Shown: positions 9,176 to 17,987, numbered from the stretch's first letter. The stretch is 64,000 bases of DNA from Paenibacillus sp. JCM 10914 (GCF_001315105.1 NZ_BAZR01000001.1:496001-560000), one strand, 5' to 3'. Notes: generated from the sequence alone by a model not told the origin. Numbers and translations are program-made.

Positions 9176-9218
9176 GCAGGCTGTCCTCTCGGTTGAACCC
9201 GAGTCAGGACAGCCTGTA
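9176..9218. terminator. bidirectional terminator between nirC and the small minus-strand gene
   Basis: CAGGCTGTCCT at 9178-9188 pairs with AGGACAGCCTG at 9206-9216, with an inner CTCGGTT/AACCCGAG. T-rich flanks occur on both sides, so it can end both converging transcripts. Confidence 0.75.
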
Positions 9219-9236
9219 ATTCTGTCTTCCATTCCG

Positions 9237-9395
9237 TTACCGGCGTTCTACGAGGTCAATTGCACCGAGCACAATATGAGCCAGGCCAAAGCCAAGAATA
9301 CCGGTCGCGGCAAGTTTGTACTTGCTGCTAAGCAGAGCGGCACCTGAAGCAGATACTACAGTTCCAAGAACAGCAGGGATCAGACCTTCACGCAT
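9237..9395 (-). CDS. small membrane protein, 52 aa, function unknown
   Basis: Starting at ATG 9395, behind AAAGGAGTG on the minus strand, the product is 52 residues with two hydrophobic stretches (IPAVLGTVVSASGAALL and TGILGFGLAHIVLGAI) and a charged end (DLVERR). A longer start at 9431 is open but lacks a ribosome site. The gene converges with nirC and follows fnr in the same direction. I do not know a function. Confidence 0.6.
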   Translation of the reverse strand: MREGLIPAVLGTVVSASGAALLSSKYKLAATGILGFGLAHIVLGAIDLVERR

Positions 9396-9507
9396 GCTGA
9401 GCACTCCTTTTATGTGGGTTTGGAGAGACAAGCCTTATTGTGGGCAATGCGTCGCATATTATACACATGATGCTGACTAACACTAATTCGTAAATAGATG
9501 GGGAACA

Positions 9508-10232
9508 TCAGATTCGACATATCTCGTTCGGACAGAGCTCGCAGTGGCATATTTCCTGCAGCATCGATAGATTTTTAATAATGATCATACCCGAGGTATA
9601 TTCAATGACTTCCTTTTTACGCAGATCACTAAGCATCCGATTTACACTTTCGCGAGTAGCGCCAATCATGTTGGAGAGATCCGTATGCGTGATCTTCTTA
9701 TGAATGAGAATTGAATCATCCGCATGGGGCTGGCCATACGTATTTCCTAGACGGATAAGAGTTGAAGCCAAGCACCCGGCTTGCCGTACATCATCAGGTC
9801 ACGGAATTTCGTTTGGGTGATTCGGTGGTAGACGCCCATCCACTTCATGAAATCAATGGCAAAATCACAATGCTGGCAGATCAGCATCTGTAAATCCTTA
9901 TGATCAATGACACCTACAACACTGTCTTCCATCACCTCTGCCGAGAAGCTATGGCTAGTGCCGAAGAATGGATCGGCTTGCCCGGCCATGTCGCCTGGAT
10001 GATGCATGTATAGTATAAGCTCTTTGCCTTCGTCCGTAGATTTTGTTATTTTGACGCGACCCTTTTTCACATAATACAACTTATCAGCGAAGTCTCTCTC
10101 CCAGAACAGGTGCGAGCCTTCAGGGTATATTCTTTCCTTCATGGTGTCGAGCAGACGATTACGATTCTGTTCCGAGAAGCCCTGTGTGTTTCCTCTGGTA
10201 TCCATTTCCACAAGCCGATCCACAGTTTTCAT
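9508..10232 (-). CDS. fnr: Crp/Fnr family anaerobic regulator with C-terminal iron-sulfur cysteines (one 1-base deletion)
   Basis: Oxygen-responsive transcription activator. The N-terminal cyclic-nucleotide-binding-like beta roll covers the first 130 residues (YPEGSHLFWERDFADKLYYVKKGRVK), and the C-terminal helix-turn-helix reads THTDLSNMIGATRESVNRMLSDL. The very end has C-x2-C-x4-C (CELCPNEIC), exactly the spacing of the Bacillus subtilis Fnr cluster ligands, plus one more Cys two residues earlier. The frame breaks between 9771 and 9772; with one base restored the junction reads GKPGALASTLIRLGN and the protein has 241 residues. ATG 10232 follows AAAGGAGA. It is divergent from adhE and likely controls nirBDC, adhE and pflBA. 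Confidence 0.9.
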
Positions 10233-10291
10233 ATCGGTATCTCCTTTATCATCCTCGAATGGGGTCTGTTCTATCTATAATTCAATTATAA

Positions 10292-10307
10292 CGTGAAAAC
10301 ATTCACT
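10292..10307. promoter_or_regulatory. Fnr/Rex-like box in the fnr-adhE intergenic region (weak)
   Basis: CGTGA-N6-TCACT keeps 8 of the 10 consensus bases. It lies 60 bp upstream of the fnr start and could serve autoregulation; no well-placed -10 for fnr at -41.5 was found. Confidence 0.4.
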
Positions 10308-10351
10308 TGAGTGGCTTGCGGGGAGGGAAATCATGGCGAATTTTCAAACAT

Positions 10352-10367
10352 TGTGATCTCTTTCACT
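10352..10367. promoter_or_regulatory. Fnr/Rex-like box, upstream of adhE
   Basis: TGTGA-N6-TCACT keeps 9 of 10 consensus bases. Its centre is 69 bp upstream of the main adhE box. Confidence 0.45.
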
Positions 10368-10420
10368 TGTGAGAGAGGGAAGAAGGATATCAATCACACA
10401 AAAAAAGCCGATTTTATTGT

Positions 10421-10463
10421 TGTGAAAAAATTCACATAAATTTGGTTTTGGTTGTGTTACGAT
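10421..10463 (+). promoter_or_regulatory. Fnr-type activator box and promoter of adhE
   Basis: A perfect TGTGA-N6-TCACA at 10421-10436 (centre 10428.5) is followed by TACGAT at 10458-10463 as -10. The implied start near 10470 places the box at -41.5. The box also reads TTGTGA-N6-TCACA with AT-rich core, compatible with the redox repressor Rex, which often controls adhE in Gram-positives. Confidence 0.75.
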
Positions 10464-10506
10464 CGAAGCGTAGACGATGAAAAAAAAGCATAGGAGGATG
10501 AGAGAG

Positions 10507-13116
10507 ATGGCTGTGAGCAAAGAAAAGGTCGAAGCGAAAGGGCAAACGGCAGCGGCACACATTCAAGATCTGGTGGACAAAGCCAACCGGGCACAAGAGA
10601 AATTCATGTCTTTGAATCAGGAGCAGGTTGACGGAATGGTGCAGGCGATGGCCCTTACCGCCATCGAGAACCATATGCGGCTCGCCAAGTTGGCGGTGGA
10701 GGAAACCGGGCGCGGCGTATACGAAGACAAGATCATCAAGAATTTGTATGCAGCGGAGTACATTCACAACAGCATCAAGTACAACAAAACCGTGGGGATC
10801 ATCGAAGACAACGCCTATGACAGCTTTCAAAACATTGCGGAGCCGATCGGCATCATCATGGGAATTACCCCGGTAACCAATCCGACCTCAACGACGATAT
10901 TCAAAGCGCTCATAGCCATGAAAACAAGAAACCCGATCATCTTTGGCTTTCATCCGTCCGCACACGTATGCAGTAGAGAAGCGGCGATGGTCCTGCGGGA
11001 CGCGGCCGTGAAGCAAGGTGCCCCGGCCGATTGCATCCAATGGATCGAAGCGCCTTCCATGGATAAAACCAACGCGCTGATGAATTCCCCCGATGTCGCC
11101 TGCATCTTGGCCACGGGCGGTTCCGCGATGGTGAAAGCCGCATACAGCTGCGGTAAGCCTGCCCTCGGCGTAGGACCAGGCAACGTGCCGTGTTTCATCG
11201 AGAAGAGTGCGGATATCGATCAAGCGGTGAACGATTTGATCTTGTCCAAGACGTTTGATAACGGCATGATCTGCGCTTCCGAGCAGGCCGTCATTATCGA
11301 GGAGCCGATCTATCAAACGGTGAAAAAAAAGATGACCGCGAGCGGCTGCTATTTTGTAAACAAGGAAGAGCTGGCGAAGCTGAATGCGCATGCCATGGTA
11401 GCCGAGAAATGCGCGGTCAATCCGGCCATCGTCGGACAGCCGGCAGCCAAGATTGCCGAAACCTGCGGCTTCGAGGTGCCGGAGGACACCAAGATCCTGG
11501 TCGCGGAGCTTGCGGGAGTCGGTCCTGCCTATCCGCTGTCTGCCGAAAAATTGAGCCCGGTTCTGGCCTGTTACAAGGCGAAAGACGCGGAGGAAGGCAT
11601 TACGCGTGCCGAAGAGATGGTTGCTTTCGGCGGCATGGGCCACTCGTCGGTCATCCACTCCCACAATGAGGACGTCATCATGAAGTTCTCGGACCGCATG
11701 AAGACGTGCCGCATCCTGGTCAACCAGCCTTCCTCGCAAGGTGGGATCGGGGACATCTATAACACGAACCTGCCGTCGTTGACGCTCGGCTGCGGTTCGT
11801 ACGGCCGCAACTCCACTTCGTCGAACGTGACGGCCGTCAATCTCATCAACGTGAAAAGGGTGAACCGCAGAACCGTGAACATGCAGTGGTTTAAAGTGCC
11901 GGATAAAATTTATTTCGAAAAAGGCTCCACGCAGTATCTGGCGAAAATGCCGGACATCACCCGCGTCGCGATCGTGACCGACCCCGTAATGGTGAAGCTG
12001 GGTTACGTGGAGCGCGTAGAGCACTATCTGCGCCAGCGCAGAGTGCCTGTAGTCATCGAGGTCTTCTCGGATGTGGAGCCCGATCCTTCGACGACGACCG
12101 TAGAACGCGGAACAGAGCTGCTGGAGCGATTCCAGCCGGACTGCATCATCGCCCTCGGCGGTGGATCGCCGATGGATGCGGCCAAAGCGATGTGGCTGTT
12201 CTACGAATATCCGGATACGGATTTCAACGATCTGAAGCAAAAATTCATGGATATCCGCAAACGGGTATATAAATATCCGAAGCTTGGACGGAAGGCGAAG
12301 TTCGTGGCGATTCCGACCACGTCGGGAACGGGCTCGGAAGTGACTTCGTTCGCCGTCATCACAGACAAAATACAGGGACATACCAAGTACCCGTTGGCCG
12401 ACTACGAGCTAACGCCGGACGTAGCTATCATCGACCCGGAATTCGTATACACCTTACCGAAAACCGCGGTGGCCGATACCGGGATGGACGTGCTGACGCA
12501 TGCGATCGAAGCCTACGTGTCGGTGCTGGCGAATGATTATACGGATGGGCTCGCCATCAAGGCCATTCAACTGGTGTTCCAGTATCTTGAGCCATCGGCC
12601 TTAACCGGCGACAAACTCGCCCGCGAGAAAATGCATAATGCTTCGACGTTAGCAGGCATGGCTTTTGCGAATGCGTTCCTTGGCATCAACCACAGCTTGG
12701 CTCATAAATGGGGCGGACAGTACCATACGGCGCACGGACGAACCAACGCGATCCTGATGCCTCACGTCATTCGTTACAACGCCAAGAAGCCGACGAAATT
12801 CGCGGCCTGGCCCAAGTACACTCACTTCGTGGCCGACGAGAGATATGCGGAAATCGCGCGGATCCTCGGGCTGCCGGCCAGAACGACGGAAGAGGGCGTG
12901 GGCAGCCTGATCGCCGCCATTCGGGAGCTGAACGGCAAGCTCGGTATCGAGGAATCGTTCCAACAGCTCGGCTTCGATCCTCAAGATTTCGAGAAACGGG
13001 TCGCACATTTGGCGGACCGGGCTTTCGAAGACCAATGCACGACCAGCAATCCGAAGCTGCCGCTGGTGTCTGAACTGGCGGACGTGTACAGGAACGCATT
13101 CTACGGCCGATTCTAG
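10507..13116 (+). CDS. adhE: bifunctional acetaldehyde-CoA/alcohol dehydrogenase
   Basis: Reduces acetyl-CoA to acetaldehyde and then to ethanol, regenerating NAD+ under fermentation; members form cytoplasmic spirosomes. Residues 1-440 are the CoA-acylating aldehyde dehydrogenase, with active Cys in DNGMICASEQAV and GGTGSAMV-like ATGGSAMVKAAY. Residues 460-869 are the iron-dependent alcohol dehydrogenase, with GGGSPMDAAKAMW, TSGTGSEVT and the metal ligands in GINHSLAHKWGG and HGRTNAILMPHVIRYN. Length 869 is typical. ATG 10507 follows AGGAGG; the in-frame ATG at 10477 has none. It is divergent from fnr and is preceded by three Fnr/Rex-like boxes. Confidence 0.95.
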   Translation: MAVSKEKVEAKGQTAAAHIQDLVDKANRAQEKFMSLNQEQVDGMVQAMALTAIENHMRLAKLAVEETGRGVYEDKIIKNLYAAEYIHNSIKYNKTVGIIEDNAYDSFQNIAEPIGIIMGITPVTNPTSTTIFKALIAMKTRNPIIFGFHPSAHVCSREAAMVLRDAAVKQGAPADCIQWIEAPSMDKTNALMNSPDVACILATGGSAMVKAAYSCGKPALGVGPGNVPCFIEKSADIDQAVNDLILSKTFDNGMICASEQAVIIEEPIYQTVKKKMTASGCYFVNKEELAKLNAHAMVAEKCAVNPAIVGQPAAKIAETCGFEVPEDTKILVAELAGVGPAYPLSAEKLSPVLACYKAKDAEEGITRAEEMVAFGGMGHSSVIHSHNEDVIMKFSDRMKTCRILVNQPSSQGGIGDIYNTNLPSLTLGCGSYGRNSTSSNVTAVNLINVKRVNRRTVNMQWFKVPDKIYFEKGSTQYLAKMPDITRVAIVTDPVMVKLGYVERVEHYLRQRRVPVVIEVFSDVEPDPSTTTVERGTELLERFQPDCIIALGGGSPMDAAKAMWLFYEYPDTDFNDLKQKFMDIRKRVYKYPKLGRKAKFVAIPTTSGTGSEVTSFAVITDKIQGHTKYPLADYELTPDVAIIDPEFVYTLPKTAVADTGMDVLTHAIEAYVSVLANDYTDGLAIKAIQLVFQYLEPSALTGDKLAREKMHNASTLAGMAFANAFLGINHSLAHKWGGQYHTAHGRTNAILMPHVIRYNAKKPTKFAAWPKYTHFVADERYAEIARILGLPARTTEEGVGSLIAAIRELNGKLGIEESFQQLGFDPQDFEKRVAHLADRAFEDQCTTSNPKLPLVSELADVYRNAFYGRF

Positions 13117-13132
13117 CGCAGGGTAGTGTCAG

Positions 13133-13148
13133 AGTGATAAAAATCACG
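13133..13148 (+). promoter_or_regulatory. Fnr/Rex-like box upstream of pflB (weak)
   Basis: AGTGA-N6-TCACG keeps 8 of 10 consensus bases. Its centre is exactly 30 bp upstream of the main pflB box, about -71.5. Confidence 0.4.
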
Positions 13149-13162
13149 AAAAACCATTAATT

Positions 13163-13205
13163 TGTGATTAATATCACATATTTCGATAAGCAACAGGATT
13201 ACAAT
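13163..13205 (+). promoter_or_regulatory. Fnr-type activator box and promoter of pflB
   Basis: A perfect TGTGA-N6-TCACA at 13163-13178 (centre 13170.5) is followed by TACAAT at 13200-13205. The implied start near 13212 puts the box at -41.5, the same geometry as at nirB and adhE. Confidence 0.78.
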
Positions 13206-13229
13206 ATAGGTGTAGAGCAGAGTTGTTGA

Positions 13230-13340
13230 ATCTCAGATCTTCGATATTGAAACTTGCAGACACATGGCGGGGGAAGAAGTAACATTGATCGTGAAATTAT
13301 TCACATTAAGATCTGAGATGGATCAATGCGTGCCCCCGCC
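13230..13340 (+). ncRNA. structured pflB leader with crossing stems and an internal Fnr/Rex-like box
   Basis: The inferred pflB transcript has a 168-nt leader. ATCTCAGATCTT (13230-13241) is perfectly complementary to AAGATCTGAGAT (13308-13319). A second nested set crosses it: GGCGGGGG (13266-13273) with CCCCCGCC (13333-13340) and CATTGATC (13283-13290) with GATCAATG (13321-13328). The two sets are either parts of a pseudoknot or alternative folds. A CGTGA-N6-TCACA box at 13290-13305 lies in the central loop. No open frame is seen here. This is a structural inference, not a match to a known RNA family. Confidence 0.5.
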
Positions 13341-13379
13341 CGTCCTGCGAGCCGCAGCATAATATAGGAGGGATTCAAT

Positions 13380-15622
13380 ATGTCGGTGATTGAAAAGGCG
13401 GGCTGGAAAGGGTTTACATCAGGGAAATGGACCAGACGCATTGACGTTAATGAATTCATTGCAGCAAACATGACCCCTTATTACGGCTCAGAGCAATTTT
13501 TAGCGGGACCCACGGATAACACCAAGGTATTGTGGGATATCGTATCGGAGTTGACCAAGAAAGAACGGGATAACGGCGGGGTTCTGGATGTAGACGTCCA
13601 TACGCCTTCGACCATCACTTCCCACCAACCCGGCTATTTGGATAAACATAAGGAGCAGATTGTCGGCGTTCAGACCGATGAGCCTTTCAAACGATCGATT
13701 CAACCATTCGGCGGCATCAAAATGATGATTGATGCTTGCCATGCCTACGGGTTCGAGATACCGCAGGACGTGGTGGATATGTTCACGAATATTCGCAAGA
13801 CGCATAACCAGGGCGTGTTCGACGCCTATACCGCCGAGATGAGAGCGGCCCGCAAGGCCGGGATCATTACAGGATTGCCGGATGCTTATGGGCGGGGACG
13901 CATCATTGGCGACTATCGCCGGGTAGCGCTGTATGGCGTAGACTTCCTGATTCAAGACAAGATGAGGGAGCTTGGCGAACTGGAGACCGATGTCATGGAT
14001 GAGCCGACCATTCGTTTGCGGGAAGAGATATCCGAGCAGATTCGGTCGTTGGAGGAATTGAAGGTGATGGCGGCCATGCACGGGTTCGACATCTCGGAGC
14101 CTGCGACTGACGCCAAGGAGGCATTTCAATGGCTGTATTTCGGTTACTTGGCCGCGATCAAAGAGCAGAACGGGGCGGCGATGTCCCTCGGCCGAGTATC
14201 ATCCTTCCTGGATATCTACATCGAACGCGACCTTGCCAGCGGCAAGCTTTCCGAGCAGTCGGCACAGGAACTGGTAGACCACTTTGTGATGAAGCTTCGG
14301 ATCGTGAAGTTTCTGCGGACGCCGGACTATAACGAGTTGTTCAGCGGCGATCCGACCTGGGTGACGGAGTCGATCGGCGGCATGTCGATGGACGGCACGA
14401 CAAGGGTTACCAAGAATAGCTTCCGCTTCCTGCACACGCTGTACAATCTCGGTCCTGCCCCCGAACCGAATCTGACCGTGCTCTGGTCTGATAAATTGCC
14501 GGAAGGTTTCAAGAAATACTGTGCTAAAGTCTCAATCGAAACCAGCTCCATACAATATGAGAACGATGATCTGATGCGTCCGATCTTCGGGGACGATTAT
14601 GGAATTGCTTGCTGCGTCTCTGCCATGCGCATCGGCAAGCAAATGCAATTCTTTGGGGCGAGAGCCAATCTGGCCAAAGCACTCTTGTATGCGATTAACG
14701 GGGGTAAGGACGAGAAGTCCGGCGCCCAGGTCGGGCCGGAATATCCGCCGATCACGGACGAAGTTCTTGATTACGAGGCCGTCATGAAGAGATTCAAGCC
14801 GATGATGGAATGGCTGGCCAAGCTTTACGTGAACACGCTCAACGTGATTCATTATATGCATGATAAATATAGCTACGAACGGATTGAAATGGCGCTGCAC
14901 GATAGGGATATTCTGCGGACGATGGCCTGCGGCATCGCCGGGCTGTCCGTAGCAGCGGACTCGCTCAGTGCGATCAAGCATGCGAGCGTAAGGCCGATTC
15001 GGAACGAGCAGGGAATCGCGGTCGATTTTGAAATTACCGGAGACTTCCCGTGTTACGGCAATAACGACGATCGGGTCGACAGCATTGCGATCATGCTGGT
15101 GGAGTCCTTCATGGGCATGATCCGCAAGCACCGCACCTATCGCGACGCGATGCCGACGCAATCGGTCCTGACCATTACGTCCAACGTGGTTTACGGCAAG
15201 AAGACCGGCACTACGCCGGACGGGCGCAAAGCTGGCGAGCCGTTCGCGCCGGGAGCGAATCCGATGCATGGACGGGACCGCAAGGGGGCGCTGGCCTCGC
15301 TGGCCTCGGTAGCGAAGCTTCCGTACGAGGATAGTTTGGACGGTATCTCCAACACGTTCTCCATCGTACCGGGCGCGCTAGGGAAAGAACATTCGGCAGG
15401 CGTGAGCAATCTGGTTGCATGATGGATGGCTATTTCGGCAGCGATGCCCATCATCTGAACGTCAACGTATTCGATCGGGAGCAGCTCATCGACGCGATGG
15501 AGCATCCAGAGAATTACCCACAATTGACAGTGCGTGTGTCAGGCTATGCGGTCAATTTCGTCAAGCTTACGCGCGAACAACAGCTGGACGTCATCCATCG
15601 TACTTTCCACGGCTCCATGTAA
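13380..15622 (+). CDS. pflB: formate C-acetyltransferase (pyruvate formate-lyase) (one 1-base deletion)
   Basis: Glycyl-radical enzyme that splits pyruvate with CoA into acetyl-CoA and formate in anaerobic fermentation. The paired catalytic cysteines are in [15 protein letters not shown], and the radical glycine is in RVSGYAVNF (about residue 722), close to the end. The frame breaks after 15418, just before the radical domain; with one base added the junction reads [21 protein letters not shown] and the protein has 747 residues, the normal length. Without repair the enzyme would lack its glycyl-radical site. ATG 13380 follows AGGAGGG. The activase gene pflA follows at 15669. Confidence 0.95.
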
Positions 15623-15668
15623 CCTTGGATTTAATCGACAAATTGCGGATATAGAAAGGATGACTCCC

Positions 15669-16385
15669 ATGCTCAAAGGTCATATACATTCCATAGAAAC
15701 GTTCGGAACGGTGGATGGTCCGGGTATCCGCTTTGTCCTTTTCATGCAGGGCTGCTTGCTGAGATGTCAGTACTGTCACAATCCGGATACCTGGGGACTG
15801 AACGAGGGTTATGAAATGACGGTAGAGAAAGTGTTGGATGAGATAGAACCCTATATAATCTATTATCGTTCTTCAGGGGGCGGGATTACGGTTTCTGGAG
15901 GCGAGCCGACGCTGCAGTATCCTTTTGTAACTGAACTGTTCAAGGCAGTGAAGCAGCGCTGGAATCTGCACACTACACTGGACTGCAATGGGTACAGTGA
16001 GCCGGAGAAGATATCGGAGCTGCTCGATTATACGGATCTGGTTCTCCTTGATTTAAAGCATATCAATGATGAGAAGCATATCGAGCTGACAGGCAAATCC
16101 AATGAACGAACCTTGAAGACGGCACGCTGGTTGTCCGATCATAATCGGAAGATGTGGATCCGCCATGTGTATGTTCCCGGTATTCATGATCATGAAGCAG
16201 ACTTGATGGCGTTAGGTCAGTATATACGAACTCTAGATGGTGTGGAGAAATTTGAGATACTGCCGTATCATCAGATGGGTATATATAAGTGGGAGCAATT
16301 GGGCCTCATGTATCCGCTGAAAGGCGTTCCTTCCCCTTCTTCGGATCAGATAACACGTGCATATCAGCTTATAGGTGAAGTATAA
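15669..16385 (+). CDS. pflA: pyruvate formate-lyase activating enzyme (radical SAM)
   Basis: Uses S-adenosylmethionine and a [4Fe-4S] cluster to place the glycyl radical on PflB. The radical-SAM motif C-x3-C-x2-C is in QGCLLRCQYCHNPDTW (about residues 30-37), the N-terminus has the activase motif SIETFGTVDGPGIR, and GGGITVSGGEPTLQ is the SAM-binding glycine segment. The 238-residue product is the usual size. ATG 15669 has AGAAAGGA at a good distance; an in-frame ATG three codons earlier is possible. It lies 46 bp behind pflB and probably shares its Fnr-type promoter. Confidence 0.95.
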   Translation: MLKGHIHSIETFGTVDGPGIRFVLFMQGCLLRCQYCHNPDTWGLNEGYEMTVEKVLDEIEPYIIYYRSSGGGITVSGGEPTLQYPFVTELFKAVKQRWNLHTTLDCNGYSEPEKISELLDYTDLVLLDLKHINDEKHIELTGKSNERTLKTARWLSDHNRKMWIRHVYVPGIHDHEADLMALGQYIRTLDGVEKFEILPYHQMGIYKWEQLGLMYPLKGVPSPSSDQITRAYQLIGEV

Positions 16386-16427
16386 ATGCTTGGAGTATAA
16401 TGCATGACAATAGGATCAGATGATTCA

Positions 16428-16467
16428 TGATAACCTTCCCTTTTCAGGGAAGGTTATTTTTTTATTA
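16428..16467 (+). terminator. intrinsic terminator after pflA
   Basis: ATAACCTTCCC pairs with GGGAAGGTTAT with a 6-nt loop, followed by seven T. It ends the anaerobic island. Confidence 0.9.
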
Positions 16468-16512
16468 GACAATATTGCCCCTCTCCTAGATAAATATCAA
16501 CCTATTCTTTAT

Positions 16513-16531
16513 TGCAATCGCTTTCTATAAT
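16513..16531 (+). promoter_or_regulatory. putative promoter -10 and cre-like site of the sugar ABC operon
   Basis: TATAAT at 16526-16531 is a consensus -10 but no -35 is evident, suggesting activation, plausibly by the AraC-type response regulator encoded downstream. TGCAATCGCTTTCT at 16513-16526 matches the cre consensus at 12 of 14 positions and touches the -10, consistent with CcpA repression. Confidence 0.4.
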
Positions 16532-16573
16532 GGAGACATGAAGTGAATATATACATGGGGAGGGTCAAGTAAG

Positions 16574-17923
16574 ATGAAGAGAAAGGGTCTTGCATTATGG
16601 ATGTCGCTTTTACTTGTTTCATCTACGCTATTGTCTGCATGCGGAGACAAGGGTTCCGGGAATGCATCAGGAACTGGGGGAGCGGACAGCAACGAGCCGT
16701 TTGAAATTACGATCCGCCATACCCAAGTAGGAGAGTCCAAGAAATTCCGTCTGGCACTTCTTAACGATGTAGTCAGTAAAACCGAAGCCGCTGTTCCGGG
16801 ACTCAAGATCAAGCTGGATGCAGTCGATTCCGAGGTAAACCGTAAAGAGAAACTGCGGGGAGAGATGGCCGCAGGCAAACCACCTGAAGTATTCGATGTG
16901 TTCGGCAGCCCGGACGCCGGCGTTTATGCCAAGGAAGGATTGATGCTTGACTTGACTCCAATTCTTGAAGAGCTTGGCATTAAAGACAAATTTACAACAT
17001 TGGATCCGTTTACCCATGACGGAAAGATCTACGGATTGCCGATCGGCGGTTCGATTGAAGGGATTTTCTATAACAAGGATTATTTCGCGCAAAAAGGCCT
17101 CTCGGTTCCCCAAACATTAGCGGAGCTGGAGCAAATCGCAGAGACGATTAAGGCAGACGGCAAAATTCCATTTGCCCAATCTTCTAAGGATGCCTGGATT
17201 CCGCTCATGACAACGAACAATTTGTGGAGCTACTATGCAGGGGCAGAAGTAACATACGGCTTCAAGACCGGAGAGACCAAGTGGACGGATCCGAAAGTCG
17301 TTGAAGGCGTGAAGAAACACCAGGAATGGGTGGAAAAAGGCTACTTCAAAAAAGGCGAATTGGGCTTTGAATATGCCGACATGAGAAATCAGATCATCTC
17401 TGGTGAAGCCATGATGATGATGGACGGGTCTTGGGCGAACTCCGTCTTTAGAGACGCTGCACAAGCAGGCGACATGGTAGGCAAGATCGGATATTTCAAT
17501 CTGCCTCCAGTGAATGTCGGTGATCCGATTGTCGTGATGCAGGATGCGAATAATGGTTACGGCTTCTCCGCTGCCGTGAACAATGACCCGCGCAAGCTTC
17601 AAGCGGTGAAGGAATTCATCAAGAATATGTGGACCGACGAGATGCAACTGCGCGGTTTGAAGGAAGATGGCGTGCTGCCAGCGATGAAGATGGATTTGGA
17701 CACAATGAATTCCACATCCGATGATCCGCTCATGCAGGATATTTTCAAGGCAGTCAGCGAGATTGACAAGTCCTTCCCGGCGTTTGATGCACTTGTTCAA
17801 GCTGACGTGAATACGGCGCTCAGCATGGGAATCCAGCAGGTAATCGGCGGCGAACTTGACGCCCAGAAGATGCTCGAGAACGTACAGGCGGCACAGGAAG
17901 CTGCAAACGCAGCAGAGGAGTAA
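16574..17923 (+). CDS. extracellular sugar-binding lipoprotein of a CUT1-type ABC transporter
   Basis: A 449-residue solute-binding protein. Signal peptide ends in a lipobox (LLSACG, Cys at residue 23), so it should be lipid-anchored to the outer face of the membrane. The body has the family-1 binding-protein pattern (TLDPFTHDGKIYGLPIGGSI, YNKDYFAQKGLSVPQTLAEL, SGEAMMMMDGSWA). It is followed by two permease genes but no ATPase gene, which is normal for CUT1 systems that share an MsmX-like ATPase encoded elsewhere. Given the histidine kinase and NagZ-type glycosidase nearby, an amino-sugar oligosaccharide is a reasonable substrate guess. Confidence 0.9.
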   Translation: MKRKGLALWMSLLLVSSTLLSACGDKGSGNASGTGGADSNEPFEITIRHTQVGESKKFRLALLNDVVSKTEAAVPGLKIKLDAVDSEVNRKEKLRGEMAAGKPPEVFDVFGSPDAGVYAKEGLMLDLTPILEELGIKDKFTTLDPFTHDGKIYGLPIGGSIEGIFYNKDYFAQKGLSVPQTLAELEQIAETIKADGKIPFAQSSKDAWIPLMTTNNLWSYYAGAEVTYGFKTGETKWTDPKVVEGVKKHQEWVEKGYFKKGELGFEYADMRNQIISGEAMMMMDGSWANSVFRDAAQAGDMVGKIGYFNLPPVNVGDPIVVMQDANNGYGFSAAVNNDPRKLQAVKEFIKNMWTDEMQLRGLKEDGVLPAMKMDLDTMNSTSDDPLMQDIFKAVSEIDKSFPAFDALVQADVNTALSMGIQQVIGGELDAQKMLENVQAAQEAANAAEE

Positions 17924-17940
17924 GCGCTTAATAGCATAAG

Positions 17941-17987
17941 AGACGATATGGGCGCCACTGCTGATCATGGGGGGCGCCCTTTCGTCT
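17941..17987 (+). other. intercistronic hairpin between binding protein and permease genes
   Basis: AGACGA (17941-17946) and GGGCGCC (17950-17956) pair with GGCGCCC (17973-17979) and TCGTCT (17982-17987). Such hairpins protect or partly terminate the upstream message, raising binding-protein levels over permease levels. Confidence 0.6.

Noticed and set aside
10888..12381. Long open frame of nearly 500 codons on the minus strand inside adhE
   Set aside because: It is the antisense shadow of a strongly conserved gene in GC-rich codons, with Arg/His-rich composition and no ribosome site.
14532..15269. Minus-strand open frame within pflB
   Set aside because: Same kind of shadow: the opposite strand encodes conserved PflB sequence including the active cysteines.
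15410..15430. Programmed ribosomal frameshift in pflB
   Set aside because: There is no slippery heptamer or downstream stimulator, and the same kind of single-base loss occurs in many unrelated genes in this window, so a sequence error is far more likely.
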